48,341 nt of DNA from JABJPM01 sp964596705 (GCA_964596705.1 CAZQVG010000002.1:1-48341), one strand, 5' to 3'; positions 25,801 to 35,195 are shown, numbered from the stretch's first letter. The notes: generated by a model from the letters alone, not told the origin. A program made the numbers and translations.

Positions 25801-28054
25801 ACTAGGTACTACGTATGGTGGGTCAGTAGAGTTGAGAGACTCTCATTACAACACTTTTGAAAACACTCGTTTTATTGGAGGGGGAGATTTTGGGGTCAGG
25901 ATTTATGCAGATTTTAGTGATAATGTGTTCAGAAATGTTACTTTTGCGAATTCTACAGATAATTTAGTTTATTTAGGAGATTCTACTCCCGCAAATAATA
26001 ATAGATTTGAAGATTGTGTTTTCGAAAGGTCTGCTTCGGGGGTTGGGCTTTATTTAGGAAATGCAACTAATACGACAATTATCAACTCAAGATTTAGTGG
26101 TCCAGGTGCGAATATTGAAACCTCTACTAACTATGGGAATAATACCTTAATAATTAATTCTACTTGGGACCAGATTAATCTTCTAGGAAGTCATTTTATT
26201 AGGAGGAAGTGGTTTTTGGATGTTCATGTAAACACTACTGATGGAGATTTACAAGATGCAAACGTTAGTGTGTTTGATAATACTGACACTTTGCAATTTT
26301 CTGAATTGACTAATGCAAGCGGGTGGATTATTAGAAAGAATTTAACTGAGTTTATTTATGATGGAGCTTATACTTATTATAATAACTATACAATTAATAC
26401 TACTTCTCCTGTAAGTAGTTATTCTAATGATAGTAGGGAGATTAATTTATCAACCAATATTGTTGAACACATTACTTTGGGTTTTATAAATAATGCTCTG
26501 GTAATGGTTTCTGCCAGGATTGCTCCAAGTACAGCATACACTAGTGATGTTCTTCTTGGGTATTGTAGGGCAAAAGATCCGGAAGGAGATGGGTTGGCCT
26601 ATTATTATAGGTGGTACAAAGATGGTATATTAAACCAGAGCGGGTATGGCCGGCAAAGTTGTCCTAGTGACCAAATAGATAATGGGGATGGAACTTGTAG
26701 TGCCATATTAAGGCCCATTGCAAATGGAGATTTAAATGAGTTTACCGGTGAATATCCATCTGGTGCGACGCATTATACTTTGGTAGATGAAGTCACTCCA
26801 AATGATGACGTTGATTATGTGGTTTCGAGCGTAGGAACTCCTTCTGCAGAGATTGCGGTTAAAGAGAATGGGGTGATAAGCTATCATCCAATCAGTTTGA
26901 GTGTATCATATGGGACATTTCCTTATGCTATGGCTAGTAGACCATCTGATGGCAATGCATGGACAAGGGCAGATATAGAGGATCTGCAAGTTGGAGAGAG
27001 AGTGGATTATGGAAGTGGTATTGAAACTGAACTATATGATTTTTCTGCTTCTGATATTCCGGTTGGGGCAGAAATTACTCAAGTAACTGCATATATAAGA
27101 AGCAGGATTTACTCTAAATTAGGAATAGAAAATGCTCGTTTGACACAGGTGTATGTTAAAGTTACTTATGTTCCTCCGGTAGAAACAAATTATACTCCCG
27201 GGGTAGAAGTATTGGTTAATAATTTAAGTAGTTCATATACAACTAAAGGGGAGAATTGGACTTTTAGTTGTATAGCTAATGATGGAGAATTGAATGCTAG
27301 TTATTGGATAAATGATTCTGTTGTTATTCAGAATACTCTCCCCGATAAAGTAATTTTAAGTACTCCTGCTAATGGGTCAGGCATTACAGATAGGACGCCT
27401 ACCTTGGTTTGGAATTCTGCGAATGATCCAGATGGGGATAGCATAACATATCACTTATATGTTAATGATAGCTTGGGAGGTATTTGGTTAAATCAGGAGA
27501 GTATAGCAAGTACGGAGTATACCTTTTCTAATGATTTGGACCTTGATAGAACTTATTATTGGAAAGTAAGGGCTTATGATGGGACAGGATATGGCAATTG
27601 GAGCGATAGTTATGAATTTACTGTTAATAGTTTGGTGGCTATATCTGCGATTGTAGATAGTGTTAATTTTTCTAGTTTGGCTCCAAGACAATCAGATAAT
27701 ACTAGTGATGATATTCCTGAGCCATTTATTATTCAGAATGATGGCAATAGTTTAATCAATGTTAGTTTAAATGCTACCCAGTTATTTATCCAAGCTGCCC
27801 TTGGAACTAGTGCTTATCAATTTAAAATAGACAATACTAGTGAGGTAACTGCTGGATCGAGTGCATTCAATTGGGAGGGATCTATTACTGATTGGACATA
27901 TATGCCTTCTGGTGCAGTTACAGCTATTGATTCTTTGAGGTATCAGAATTCAAGTGATAGTGCGGAGGTGGACATATATGTTAAAGTGCCCACTGATGAG
28001 ACTAGTGGAAGCAAAACATCTCAAGTAAATTTCGAGGCAACTTTGGTGGAATGA
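22863..28054 (+). CDS. Giant surface protein: membrane anchor, beta-helix, FN3-like and 'IQNDGN' domains (contains false gap)
   Basis: After removal of 155 bp (100 N plus a duplicated 55 bp) one frame of 1,679 codons remains. It starts at TTG 22863 with AGAGGGG 7-8 nt upstream. Order: cytoplasmic head KKYIYRNGKKFGPYYF (1-40), membrane helix (~42-62), acidic Ser/Asp/Glu linker (~70-190), beta-rich region, right-handed parallel beta-helix of NosD type (~570-1050, repeated N-x-I and N-N-T-I rungs), beta domains including a calcium-type D-G-D segment, an FN3-like domain (~1440-1540) and a C-terminal domain matching the protein at 16971. Many Asn sequons. Probably an adhesin or fibre; beta-helices of this kind bind carbohydrates. 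Overlaps the next gene by 4 bp. Confidence 0.85.
23341..23550. other. False gap: identical 55-bp flanks around 100 N
   Basis: Bases 23341-23395 equal 23496-23550 over 55 bp, enclosing exactly 100 N (23396-23495). Deleting 155 bp restores the single frame of the giant gene. Same signature as at 12321-12530. Confidence 0.93.
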
Positions 28055-29262
28055 TAAGAAAAAATATTGTTTGGACTTTGTATTTGTTTTTGATAGTTGG
28101 CTTTATGTTGCCAGGATTTGTTTTTGCTTTAGGTGTAACTCCAGCGAGAGCAAATGTTGATTTTGTTTCAGGATCTGTTTATGAGGGGAGTTTTAATGTT
28201 TTGAATACTGAGGGGAAAGAAATGAGAGTAAGCATTTATCCGAAGGAGTTGCCTAATCAAGAATATGTTGAGGTTACCCCTAAGGAAATTGTTTTTGGGG
28301 AGGGTGAAAAAGAAAAAGTGGTTAATTATAAGGTAAGGTTGCCAGATGAATACAAGGAGCCAGGGAGACATAGGTTACAAATTGTGGTTAGGGAAATACC
28401 TAAGGATAAGCAATTTGAAGGTACTTTTGTTGATGCTACTGTTTCTGTGGTACATTTTGTAGATATAAATGTGCCTTATCCAAATCTTTATGCTAGTGTA
28501 GAACTTAAAGTTGCAGATTCTGCTGGTGGGAAGGCTGCTGATTTTATTTTGTATGTGAATAACTTGGGATCTAAGAATATTGAAAGTGGATATGTTACGA
28601 TTGATATCTTTGATGCTAACAATGATAAAGTAGATAGTTTGAAGGTAGATTCTATTTCTTTGAAATCGGGTGAAAAAAAGGCTATAAATGTCCATTGGAA
28701 TAAGGAAGTAGAGAATGGAAAATACTTTGCTAAGGTTTTGTTTTTTTATAATGGAGATTCTCCTGCGAAATATGAAAGGGCGTTTAATGTGGGAAAACGC
28801 ATGGTGGATATTTTGAATATTATTGCTAAGAACTTTAGGTTGGGAGAAATTGCTAAATTTAATATTCTTGTTGAGAACAATTGGCCAGATTTGATTGCTA
28901 ATGTGTATGTACATTTTTTAATTTCTAATGAAGAAACCAATGTTGGAGATTTTAAGAGTACGCAAGAAGACATTCCAGGGTTATCTAAAGGGGAATTAAT
29001 AGCATATTGGGACACAGAAGGTGTAGATGAAGGAGAATATGACGCAAAAATTTCTTTATATTATGATGATACTGTTTTAGTTAAGGACATGTTGACAATG
29101 ATAACTTCAAATTCAATAACTTTTTCTGGGATAACCGGTGCAGTGATTGGAAATTCGCCTGGAGGCAAGGGAAATCCTTTGGTGGCTTGGATTGTAATTT
29201 TGGTATTAGTTAATATAGGTTGGATGATTTATTTCTTTGTGAAGAGAAAGAGAACTAAATAA
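28051..29262 (+). CDS. Type I membrane protein with Ig-like domains (paralogue of 17571)
   Basis: 403 residues with signal peptide (to VFA), mature start LGVTPARANVDF, beta-sandwich domains and a C-terminal helix (GNPLVAWIVILVLVNIGWMI) with a basic tail. EPGRHRLQIVVREIPKDKQFEGTF, FNVGKRMVDILNI and SKSL-type strands correspond to the product of 17571. Its start (ATGA overlap) couples it to the giant protein, suggesting it helps display or anchor that protein. A TGAVIG segment before the last helix is typical of archaeal surface proteins of this type. Confidence 0.8.
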   Translation: MIRKNIVWTLYLFLIVGFMLPGFVFALGVTPARANVDFVSGSVYEGSFNVLNTEGKEMRVSIYPKELPNQEYVEVTPKEIVFGEGEKEKVVNYKVRLPDEYKEPGRHRLQIVVREIPKDKQFEGTFVDATVSVVHFVDINVPYPNLYASVELKVADSAGGKAADFILYVNNLGSKNIESGYVTIDIFDANNDKVDSLKVDSISLKSGEKKAINVHWNKEVENGKYFAKVLFFYNGDSPAKYERAFNVGKRMVDILNIIAKNFRLGEIAKFNILVENNWPDLIANVYVHFLISNEETNVGDFKSTQEDIPGLSKGELIAYWDTEGVDEGEYDAKISLYYDDTVLVKDMLTMITSNSITFSGITGAVIGNSPGGKGNPLVAWIVILVLVNIGWMIYFFVKRKRTK

Positions 29263-29821
29263 GTTTTAAGATTTCTTTAAAATTTTTATCTGTTTGATTT
29301 TTTTTGTATTCTTTGAGTTTTTGTATATCTTTTTTCATTAAGTTTTCTTTCATTAAATATTGGCAGAACTGAGTTACATTTTTGGGGTTATCTGTAATAT
29401 AACAACGTTCAAAATCTATTATTGTAGCTTTGTTGTTTTTTATGAATATATGTTTTATCGGTCTTGTAAATTCTAGTTTGTTTATTTTTAATTTATCTAA
29501 AGTTCTGCACTGATTTAGTACATTCTTTAATGCTCTCTTTGGATTTTTTGATTTTTTAATGTAGTCCGGAAGTAATGTTCCATCTACAAATTCATAGATT
29601 AAGTGGCGGTTATTGTGAGACATTAATTTTGGTCCTATGTTATGTTTATTTAGGATTTTAAGGAATTGAGCTTCGTTTTCTAGTTTTCCAACTGCTTTAG
29701 ATTTTGGATTTTTTGTTTTTATTGCAACTTTTTTGTTTTTATAGTAACCAGTATAAACAATGGATCTTTTTCCTTTTGCTAGATATTCTTTGTTTTTTAT
29801 TTCTTTTAGATGGATTTTCAT
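29255..29821 (-). CDS. Predicted protein kinase, archaeal (COG2112-like)
   Basis: 188-residue small eukaryotic-type kinase. An ATP-binding lysine is likely in KVAIKTKNPKS, followed by a Glu helix (KLENEAQFLKIL), hinge LIYEFVDG, and IIDFERCY as the DFG-like metal motif, with FTRPIKHIFI before it. This matches the short archaeal predicted Ser/Thr kinase group. Substrate unknown. It splits the surface cluster on the opposite strand, overlaps 28051 by 8 bp at the 3' end and shares a TATA box with 29873. Confidence 0.75.
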   Translation of the reverse strand: MKIHLKEIKNKEYLAKGKRSIVYTGYYKNKKVAIKTKNPKSKAVGKLENEAQFLKILNKHNIGPKLMSHNNRHLIYEFVDGTLLPDYIKKSKNPKRALKNVLNQCRTLDKLKINKLEFTRPIKHIFIKNNKATIIDFERCYITDNPKNVTQFCQYLMKENLMKKDIQKLKEYKKNQTDKNFKEILKLI

Positions 29822-29844
29822 TATGTTGAATTAATAGAAATTTT

Positions 29845-29850
29845 TTTAAA
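29845..29850. promoter_or_regulatory. Shared bidirectional TATA box
   Basis: TTTAAA centred 26.5 nt from the minus start (29821) and 25.5 nt from the plus start (29873), in a 51-bp spacer with no other equal box. Confidence 0.6.
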
Positions 29851-29872
29851 TAGCTTTTCTTTTAATATTGAT

Positions 29873-31624
29873 ATGAAAAGAGGGATATTTTTGGGTTTTT
29901 TAATGATATGTTTATTTTTAGTTAGTTCTTTTGTTAGTGCTGAGAATAATGTTAGTCAAAATATTTCTTCTGAGGGATTTAGTTTAACTAAAGGATTTGA
30001 ATGGTTAAACAGTAAAATGCAGGAATCTAATTGGGGAGGAGAGGTTGATAGTGTTGCATGGTCTATTTTAGCTTTAAAGAATGGAGGTTATGATATTAGT
30101 GAAGGTGTTGAAAGATTGAAACAAGTTGAAACTTCTAATAATTGGGATGGAAAAGTTTATGAAAGTGCAATGGCAACCCTTGCATTATATAATTCTGGAG
30201 TTGATGTTAGTGATGAGATAAATTGGTTAAAAGACCAACAAAAAGAGTCTTTGAATGGGGGAGATTGGTTAATTCAGTTATTGACTGATGGGGAGTCTAG
30301 TTGTAAAATTAGATATGATGGAGGGGATTTTGAGTTTAGAATTAATGGAACTGAAATTATAGATTCAGATGATGGATGTGCAGTCGGGGAAAACTGGATA
30401 AATTTTGAAAATTGCATAAAACAGAATGATGCTGGAATGTATGAATCTTTTTATGTTGATTGTTTTGGTAGCAGCAGTGTAAGTCCTTCTTTATTATTCA
30501 AACGTTCGAATGAATATTATATTATAGATAAGGAGAATCCATTAGAGGTTGCGAATGCTTGTTTTTATGGACAGTATAGCGATTGTAAATGTTTTCCTAC
30601 TCAATATGCTTCTTGGGTTTTGAATAAAGTTGGAGAAAATCCACTGACTATTGCTTATTTGAGATCAAACTGTAATGAAGGAGTTCAGAGTAATGCGTTC
30701 TTGTATATGTTAACTGGAATTCGAGCATATGAAGAGAATTTGGTAAATTTAAGGGAGACCGATGGGTCTTGGGATGGAGATATAAGAAATACTGTTTTGG
30801 GAATGCTTGCATTAAGGGAGAGTAGTTCTTCTGTAACTTCTTCTAAAGACTGGTTGGAGTTTAAACAAAGACAAGACGGATCTTGGGAAGACGATGTTAG
30901 AACAACAGCAATGGTTTTATATGCTTTAACTAGAGAATCTAATGTTCCTGTTGTCATCAATAATGCTAATGTTTCTGCAAGTTGCCATAATGGGGTGGTT
31001 GATGCTGGAGAGGATTGTGAGTTTAGTTCTCAATGTCCATCAATCAATGGAACAGACTATACTTGTGTGGAATGTGAATGTGTTGTGCAAGGTGAATGTG
31101 ATAATGATTTGCAATGTGCGGTGGGAGAGGTTTGTAGGGATGGTATGTGTGTTGAGGATACAAGTGGGTGCAGTTTTGATAGTGATTGTGGGGTTGGAGA
31201 AGTTTGTAGAGATGGAGAATGTGTAAGTGCAGGTTCTTCTGACGAGTGTAGGTATGATTCTGATTGTACTGGGGAGAATGAAATTTGTGAAGACGGAAGG
31301 TGTGTAGCAAAGGAAAAAGGAAGTTTTGTAACTTGGTTGATTGTTACTTTAATTGTTTTATTGGGTTTGATTGGAGGTTATTTAGGATATAAGCATAAAT
31401 TTGATAACTTGTTTAAAAAGAAAAATAAATTCGTTCCACCAAATAATGGGGAGACACAAACAATTATACCTAGAAGAAGAACTTATTTGACTAAGCAAAA
31501 TGTTCCTGTTGCTCAGCCGAGTTTGCCAAGACAGCAACCTACTGTAAGCAAACAGGATCGAATGGAAAGACAATTGGATCAGGCTTTGAAAAAGGCAAGA
31601 GATTTATTGGGGAAAAGTGAATAA
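29873..31624 (+). CDS. Membrane protein with terpenoid-toroid-like and Cys-rich repeats
   Basis: 583 residues from ATG 29873, chosen because the signal peptide (MKRGIFLGFL to SAEN) starts there and TATA is 25.5 nt upstream. The extracytoplasmic part has alpha-toroid repeats of the terpene-cyclase/prenyltransferase/complement type: WGGEVDSVAWSILALKNGG, WDGKVYESAMATLALYNSG, WDGDIRNTVLGMLALRES and WEDDVRTTAMVLYAL. These are followed by three DxDC-GEVCRDGxC-type Cys modules (about 410-490), a membrane helix and a basic tail. The catalytic DxDD of cyclases is not seen, so binding rather than catalysis is likely. Confidence 0.78.
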   Translation: MKRGIFLGFLMICLFLVSSFVSAENNVSQNISSEGFSLTKGFEWLNSKMQESNWGGEVDSVAWSILALKNGGYDISEGVERLKQVETSNNWDGKVYESAMATLALYNSGVDVSDEINWLKDQQKESLNGGDWLIQLLTDGESSCKIRYDGGDFEFRINGTEIIDSDDGCAVGENWINFENCIKQNDAGMYESFYVDCFGSSSVSPSLLFKRSNEYYIIDKENPLEVANACFYGQYSDCKCFPTQYASWVLNKVGENPLTIAYLRSNCNEGVQSNAFLYMLTGIRAYEENLVNLRETDGSWDGDIRNTVLGMLALRESSSSVTSSKDWLEFKQRQDGSWEDDVRTTAMVLYALTRESNVPVVINNANVSASCHNGVVDAGEDCEFSSQCPSINGTDYTCVECECVVQGECDNDLQCAVGEVCRDGMCVEDTSGCSFDSDCGVGEVCRDGECVSAGSSDECRYDSDCTGENEICEDGRCVAKEKGSFVTWLIVTLIVLLGLIGGYLGYKHKFDNLFKKKNKFVPPNNGETQTIIPRRRTYLTKQNVPVAQPSLPRQQPTVSKQDRMERQLDQALKKARDLLGKSE

Positions 31625-32822
31625 GATATATTTATTTTTTATTTTGTTAGTTGTGTTTGGATCTGTAAGCGGGTTTTCAATAGATTTTAATTTTACAAAA
31701 GATAACTATTATGCTGGTGAAACAGTACAAGTTGAGTTTGGGGTGAATGGATCTTTAAAAGGAGAGATTTTAACTCAGAATTTAAAGTTAGTTTGTAATG
31801 GTGAAAAGCAAAATACTGCCTTTGATTTATTGAGATTAAATAATGGGAATTATTATTCTTTTTTTAATTTGAAGGATGGCGTGGTTGGGAATTGTTCTTT
31901 TGTAGTAGAGGATGTCATTTATGAAGCTGGAGGATTTTTGAAGCAGGGGAATTTTATGGGAAATTTTGTTGTGAATGAGTCCAATAATAGTGTTTTGGCG
32001 ATTAATCCTGCTGCATTGAAGATAACTGATTTAGAAAGTCAAAACAGATTTACATTCTATTTAACTGGAGATGAGGTTAATTATTCAATTGAAGAAAACT
32101 TTGATTTTATTGATGTGGATAAAAACGAAGATTCTTTTGAAATTTATTTGAGTGATATGTTATATGATGGTTCTGATAAGATTGAGTTTAATCTGAATTA
32201 TGGTGAGGGAAGCTATGTTATTCCGATTTGGTTTGAATTAGATAGTTTTGATGATGATGTTCAACAACAAAATTTGAATGTAGATGGTAGGGAAAAAGAA
32301 ATAATGTTTGTAGAAGATGTAGATTTATTTGATGTGGATTTAGCAAGAAATGAAAGTTTGTCTGGGTTTATTAGATTTAAGGCTGTTGATGGGGATATTG
32401 AGAATTTAGAATTTGATTTAGAAGGGAATATTAGTGATATTATTGATTTACAATTTAGTAATTTGAGTGAGATAAAAAAAGATGAAGTTTTGAAAGAGTA
32501 TTTATATGTTAATCAGAAAAGGGATGCTAGTTCAGGGTCATATTATGGAAATTTAGTTATCAGGTATGGGGATAAATCGGTTAAGTTTCCTATTCAAGTT
32601 AGGATTAAGGAAGGTACTAGTTTGGGGGAGGATGTTATTTCTGTTAATGATACAAATGGAAATGGGACTATAAAAGAAGAAGAAAAAGGTTCTAGTTCTT
32701 TGATCGGGGTTTTTGTGATTATCTTATTTATTTTAATGGGATTTTTTGTTTATAAATTATATAAAAAAAGAACTAAAAATCCTAGCTCTTTTGTTGTTGG
32801 AAAGCAGCAAGGCTTTTCTTAA
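31617..32822 (+). CDS. Type I membrane protein, unknown
   Basis: 401 residues from GTG 31617, overlapping the upstream gene by 8 bp. Signal peptide (KIYLFFILLVVFGSVSG), beta-rich acidic extracellular domains (DNYYAGETVQVEFGVNG, FTFYLTGDEVNY, GYNLVIRYGDK-type strands), then one membrane helix (LIGVFVIILFILMGFFVYKLY) and a short basic tail. Probably functions with the toroid protein upstream. Its last 41 bp are also read on the other strand by the 144-residue gene. Confidence 0.72.
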   Translation: MNKIYLFFILLVVFGSVSGFSIDFNFTKDNYYAGETVQVEFGVNGSLKGEILTQNLKLVCNGEKQNTAFDLLRLNNGNYYSFFNLKDGVVGNCSFVVEDVIYEAGGFLKQGNFMGNFVVNESNNSVLAINPAALKITDLESQNRFTFYLTGDEVNYSIEENFDFIDVDKNEDSFEIYLSDMLYDGSDKIEFNLNYGEGSYVIPIWFELDSFDDDVQQQNLNVDGREKEIMFVEDVDLFDVDLARNESLSGFIRFKAVDGDIENLEFDLEGNISDIIDLQFSNLSEIKKDEVLKEYLYVNQKRDASSGSYYGNLVIRYGDKSVKFPIQVRIKEGTSLGEDVISVNDTNGNGTIKEEEKGSSSLIGVFVIILFILMGFFVYKLYKKRTKNPSSFVVGKQQGFS

Positions 32823-33216
32823 GGGCAGCATATTCCATTATTATTTTTGATTGATGGTGTAATCTTGCTAGGATATCATTTAGTGTATTGTTCATATCAT
32901 TTGCGCTTATCTTTAAGTCTAAAGGTTCTATTATTTCTATTGATGATGGCATGAATTCAAAACAAAAGTTTGTTAATGCATCGAAATCTTTGAATTCAAT
33001 TTCAAATTCTCCTAGTGTTGACCATATTTTTACTTTTTGATCTTTGTTTGATGGGTTCGAGAATTCGTTTTCTTTAGGTTCTGCAATGTCTTGTGTTTTT
33101 AAATCTAAATCTTTGTTTTCCTTTATTAAATTAACTACTTTATTCATTGTTTCTTTTACATGTTCTTCAGGTGCGCCTGCGATTTCAATTATTGCGTTTG
33201 CTTTTATTTTTTCCAT
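32782..33216 (-). CDS. Small conserved protein, unknown
   Basis: 144 residues, soluble. N-terminal KANAIIEIAGAPEEHVKETM and central KVKIWSTLGEFEIEFKDFD suggest an alpha/beta fold, followed by a C-terminal helical part (ANDMNNTLNDILARLHHQSK) ending in a Gln-rich tail. Looks like a conserved DPANN protein of unknown function. It overlaps the lamin-tail gene by 13 bp (same strand) and 31617 by 41 bp (opposite strand), the largest convergent overlap in the window. Confidence 0.65.
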   Translation of the reverse strand: MEKIKANAIIEIAGAPEEHVKETMNKVVNLIKENKDLDLKTQDIAEPKENEFSNPSNKDQKVKIWSTLGEFEIEFKDFDALTNFCFEFMPSSIEIIEPLDLKISANDMNNTLNDILARLHHQSKIIMEYAALKKSLAAFQQQKS

Positions 33217-34700
33217 TTTTCTAGTATAAAATGTGTTATTAGTAACACAAGTATCAAAGAGAAGAAATAAATTCCACTCTTTGTTGTTTTTTTAGATGTT
33301 GATTCATATATTATTTGGTCAGATAAATTGTTGGAGTTTATAATTGTTTCGAATCCTGATTGATCTATATAAGTGACTAAGTTTTCTTCTGTGCAGGATT
33401 CCTTTTTTATTTCACATAAATTTTTAGTTATATCTTTTATCTCTATTTCTGTGTTATCTCTTGTATCTAATCCAGAAACTACTAGGTTGTATGTTCCTGG
33501 TTTATATTCTTGTTTGCAGTTTGGATAAATTTGGATAGGGATTGTAATTGTTTGTTCAAGATATTTTTTATGAATGTTAAAAGTTGTTGTTTTGCTTATT
33601 TTTTTATTGTCTTTTTCTAAGTATGCTTTTATGCTCTCTTTTGTTGTGTCTCCTTTGTAAATTGTTAATTTGATTCTGATGGTTTCTCCAAATTTTGCAG
33701 ATTTATCTTTGCCTAGATATACTTTTTCTATGGTTATCTTGGATTCTTTTCCTTCTTCTGGATTTGTTGGATTTGGTTTATTTGGTGATGGTTTTGTTAA
33801 AATCCATGTGTTGTTTATTTTTGACCAGGATTCTCCTTCTTTTGAGTCTGAGTAAGTTATTTTTTCAATTAAAATGTCGTTGGGAGTGTAGAGTTTTATT
33901 TCTTCTAATCCTTCGTTATTTAAGAATCCAGATTTTCCATTTGTGTAGATTAATGTGTAAGTATCTGGTTGAAGTTGTAAATTATATGTTGTGGTATTTG
34001 AAATTATGAGTATATGGTTTGTTTTATCTTTTATTTTGAGCCCTGTTAAATCTAAAATTTTTGTCCCATAATTATAAAGTTCTATCCATTCTCCTTTTGG
34101 CATAGGTGCAGTGTCGTTTCCTAATGGGTCTGGTAAAAACTCTGTTATTGTTAAAGTGTAGTTTTGTGATTGGGTATTTGTGTTTGGATAACCTGGAGTA
34201 GGATCACATTCTTGCCAGAGATTGTTTATTTTGCAAATTGTTTTTTGATTGTTGTTTGCTCCAATCTCTTTATAATAGTGGATTGCATCTAATAAGTTAT
34301 TGTTCGAATTTATGTATATTAAATCTTCTTCATTGTTTAAAGAGCCACAGATTGTTCCTGAAGAAGTATGTGCAGCTAATGAGTTTGGGTTAATATGGTA
34401 ATTATTGTATGCTTCGGTTCCTGATCCACCATCTGTGATTATTAGATATGAATTTGGGGGAATGGTTGTGTAATCTGAATTGTATTCTTGGTTATTGGAG
34501 TGATTTATGTAGCCGGGAAGAAGTTGTTCATTGCAAATAGTGAGGTTGCTCAAGTTTATTGGAGTTTCTTCGTTGTTGTAAATTTCAATCCACTCATTGT
34601 AATATTCGGATTCTAGGGGGTTATACATAAATTCAGTTATTTCTAATGCATTTATGATTGGAAGAGATAATATGATTAGTAGGAATATTTTGTATTTCAC
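33204..34700 (-). CDS. Exported protein with two lamin-tail domains
   Basis: 498 residues from GTG 34700 with a signal peptide. Two lamin-tail domains (LTD) are seen: EITEFMYNPLESEYYNEWIE (about 20-150) and TITEFLPDPLGNDTAPMPKG through LKIKDKTNH and ITYSDSKEGESWSK (about 180-310). A beta domain and a C-terminal membrane helix (IYFFSLILVLLITHFILE) follow. LTDs occur in secreted archaeal and bacterial proteins, often with nucleases, but no catalytic domain is present here. TTTATAAA at 34725-34732 is about 28 nt upstream. Confidence 0.85.
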   Translation of the reverse strand: MKYKIFLLIILSLPIINALEITEFMYNPLESEYYNEWIEIYNNEETPINLSNLTICNEQLLPGYINHSNNQEYNSDYTTIPPNSYLIITDGGSGTEAYNNYHINPNSLAAHTSSGTICGSLNNEEDLIYINSNNNLLDAIHYYKEIGANNNQKTICKINNLWQECDPTPGYPNTNTQSQNYTLTITEFLPDPLGNDTAPMPKGEWIELYNYGTKILDLTGLKIKDKTNHILIISNTTTYNLQLQPDTYTLIYTNGKSGFLNNEGLEEIKLYTPNDILIEKITYSDSKEGESWSKINNTWILTKPSPNKPNPTNPEEGKESKITIEKVYLGKDKSAKFGETIRIKLTIYKGDTTKESIKAYLEKDNKKISKTTTFNIHKKYLEQTITIPIQIYPNCKQEYKPGTYNLVVSGLDTRDNTEIEIKDITKNLCEIKKESCTEENLVTYIDQSGFETIINSNNLSDQIIYESTSKKTTKSGIYFFSLILVLLITHFILEKWKK

Positions 34701-34734
34701 CTTATTTATTTATGGCAATTGGGTTTTATAAAAA

Positions 34735-35139
34735 TTATAGTTTTATTTGTTTATACTTTCCAATTAATTCTTGGAAATTGATTCCTTGTTCTTGACATAA
34801 TTTTAAGGTTACTGTATAATTTCCTTTTTTGTTTTTTTGTAAATTTTTTGCGTTTAAGAAATACCACCCAATATTATCAAAACGCATAGCAATAATTGGT
34901 TGTGCATTTAGTAAGTCCGAGAATTTTATTAGTTGGTTTATCTCTTCTTTTGGAAAATGTTTTGATTTACCTTTTAATGATTTGCATTCTATTGCGTAAA
35001 GTTTATTTTTGTTTCCTGCTAGAATGTCTGGTGAAGGTAGAGGCGTGGACCCTGAACCTGCAGATCTTATTGCAGCCCAATTATTTTTCCAGAACAAATG
35101 AAATAACTCTCGTTCTGCTCTTGTGCCTTTGCGTTTCAT
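34735..35139 (-). CDS. hjc: Holliday junction resolvase Hjc
   Basis: 134 residues, archaeal four-way-junction resolvase. PD-(D/E)xK residues are E9 (RAERELF), D38 (SPDILAG), E51 and K53 (AIECKS), plus the basic RSAGSGS segment. It works with RadA at 398 in homologous recombination. ATTAAATAAT at about 35161-35170 lies ~26 nt upstream, so leaderless. Confidence 0.95.
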   Translation of the reverse strand: MKRKGTRAERELFHLFWKNNWAAIRSAGSGSTPLPSPDILAGNKNKLYAIECKSLKGKSKHFPKEEINQLIKFSDLLNAQPIIAMRFDNIGWYFLNAKNLQKNKKGNYTVTLKLCQEQGINFQELIGKYKQIKL

Positions 35140-35195
35140 AAAAAAAATTAGATTTTAAGGATTAAATAATTTTTGGTAAATAAATAGAAAGAAAG

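Noticed and set aside
23341..28054. Separate ~1,500-residue secreted protein starting at 23504
   Set aside because: Its start is the second copy of the duplicated 55-bp flank; the true frame continues upstream into the membrane anchor.
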